From contig CAKZVG010000684.1 of the NCBI GenBank assembly GCA_937921835.1, positions 1 to 6,507 of the forward strand: DNA of 6,507 bases, in the 5' to 3' direction. Both the position numbers and the translations under genes were made by a program. The DNA is from an uncultured Bryobacteraceae bacterium. Its GTDB lineage: Bacteria > Acidobacteriota > Terriglobia > Bryobacterales > Bryobacteraceae. The stretch's first letter is position 1. Every line of letters starts with the position of its first letter. Of this stretch, positions 5,761-6,507 are shown piece after piece. The notes beneath the pieces were generated by a model that saw only the letters and a list, made by a program, of their open reading frames with translations, searched no databases and was not told the origin of the DNA.

Positions 5761-6507
5761 TCAGAATGGAAAGCGCCGCTTCTTCTGCTGCTGTGGGGGC
5801 GGCGGCGCGAGCGCCTTGTCAATGGCCTCCAGCACCACCGGCGCCATCACCCGGTAGCCGGCGGGATTGGGGTGCAGTCCGTCGTCGGCCAGCGATTCTT
5901 GCAGCCGGCCCGATCTGTCCACGGTCTGCGAGAAGTAATCCACATAAACGTAGCCGCGCTGGCGGCAGAAGCCGGCCAGCCAGGCGTTGAGCGAACGGAT
6001 CGCGTCCGGCGGCCGCGCCGGAGTCCGTTCGTACATCGGGTTCTTGTCCTTGTGGTAGTCGCTCACCGGAAGGATGGAGGCAAACAGGGGCTTGATGCCG
6101 TTCTTCTCCGCCAGGTCGGCGATCATCGTGAGGTTGTTCTGAATGGTTGTGAGCGGCACCCCGCGCGCCAGGTCGTTGGTTCCCGCCAGCACCACCACGG
6201 CGGCTGGCTTAAGGTCGATCACGTCGGCCTTCATGCGGCCAAGCATTTCGCCGGTGATCTGGCCGCTGATGCCGCGGTTGACGAAATCGCGCTCGGGGAA
6301 GTACTCCTTCAGCCGCCAGGCGTCGGTGATCGAGTCGCCCAGGAAAACCACGCGCGGGCGTCCGGGAGCCGGCGCCGCGAGCTTGGCGTTGTCCTCGGCG
6401 TAGCGCCGGAGATTGTCGCGGTCCGCCCCGCGCACCTGTGTCTCACGCTGTTCGAGCAGCGCGCGGAAATGGGACTCCACGCGGAAGGAAGCGTCGCGCA
6501 ACTCCGC
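5761..6507 (-). CDS. SGNH/GDSL-family hydrolase (5' end outside window)
   Basis: An SGNH-fold esterase/lipase-like hydrolase of the GDSL group, which cleaves ester or acetyl groups by a Ser-His-Asp mechanism. The frame is open to the window edge. An in-frame TTG at 6501 is only a formal start. The true start, probably with a signal peptide, should lie beyond 6507. Numbering from that TTG, block I is VVFLGDSITDAW (51-62) with nucleophile S57. Block II is NRGISG with oxyanion G80, block III is AGTND (106-110) with N109, and block V is DDGLHPNPAGY (206-216) with D207 and H210. All four catalytic blocks are present and correctly ordered. The C-terminus is odd, a Pro run, QQQ and KKRRFPF. Similar proteins act on carbohydrate acetyl esters or lysophospholipids, but the substrate here is unknown. 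The gene converges on the HEAT-like gene with a 41-bp gap. Confidence 0.9.
   Translation of the reverse strand, partial: AELRDASFRVESHFRALLEQRETQVRGADRDNLRRYAEDNAKLAAPAPGRPRVVFLGDSITDAWRLKEYFPERDFVNRGISGQITGEMLGRMKADVIDLKPAAVVVLAGTNDLARGVPLTTIQNNLTMIADLAEKNGIKPLFASILPVSDYHKDKNPMYERTPARPPDAIRSLNAWLAGFCRQRGYVYVDYFSQTVDRSGRLQESLADDGLHPNPAGYRVMAPVVLEAIDKALAPPPPQQQKKRRFPF

Noticed and set aside
5193..5822. Long minus-strand frames across the HEAT-like gene
   Set aside because: They are antisense to a protein with the strong WALNDESG family block, and their translations are Arg/Pro/Ser low-complexity.

Overview
The window is 6.5 kb of GC-rich chromosomal DNA from a bacterium. My best guess is an acidobacterium of the Solibacter/Bryobacter type. 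This is inferred from the GC-rich wobble positions, the GTG and TTG starts backed by strong Shine-Dalgarno sequences, and the mix of a Tat-exported sulfatase, a secreted TPR protein, an SGNH hydrolase and a CpaE-like ATPase. No marker gene proves the taxonomy. I see no rRNA, tRNA, CRISPR array, transposase or phage gene.

Left arm (1-3471, all on the minus strand, read right to left): a secreted TPR protein with a probable C-terminal beta domain (2128-3471); a 202-bp gap holding a perfect short palindrome; a group II PLP-dependent amino-acid decarboxylase (486-1925); and, 48 bp further on, the first 145 residues of a formylglycine-type sulfatase with a twin-arginine signal (1-437, cut by the window edge). 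The last two may be one transcript.

Centre (3472-3999): a 528-bp divergent intergenic region, very GC-rich, with several inverted repeats and candidate regulatory sites. It has no coding sequence I can recognise. It must hold the promoters of the TPR gene (leftward) and the cpaE-like gene (rightward).

Right arm: on the plus strand a TTG-started CpaE/TadZ-like pseudo-receiver plus MinD-type ATPase (4000-5178), then after 28 bp a small HEAT-like protein that resembles the DVU0298 family (5207-5719). These two probably form a small operon. A convergent SGNH/GDSL hydrolase (5761-6507, minus strand, 5' end outside the window) closes the window, with GC-rich hairpins in the 41-bp gap.

Most of this is ordinary accessory and housekeeping content. 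The points most worth a second look are the cpaE-like gene lying beside a DVU0298-like protein with no other pilus gene in view, the unexplained structured 528-bp gap, and a hairpin that runs into the start codon of the HEAT-like gene.
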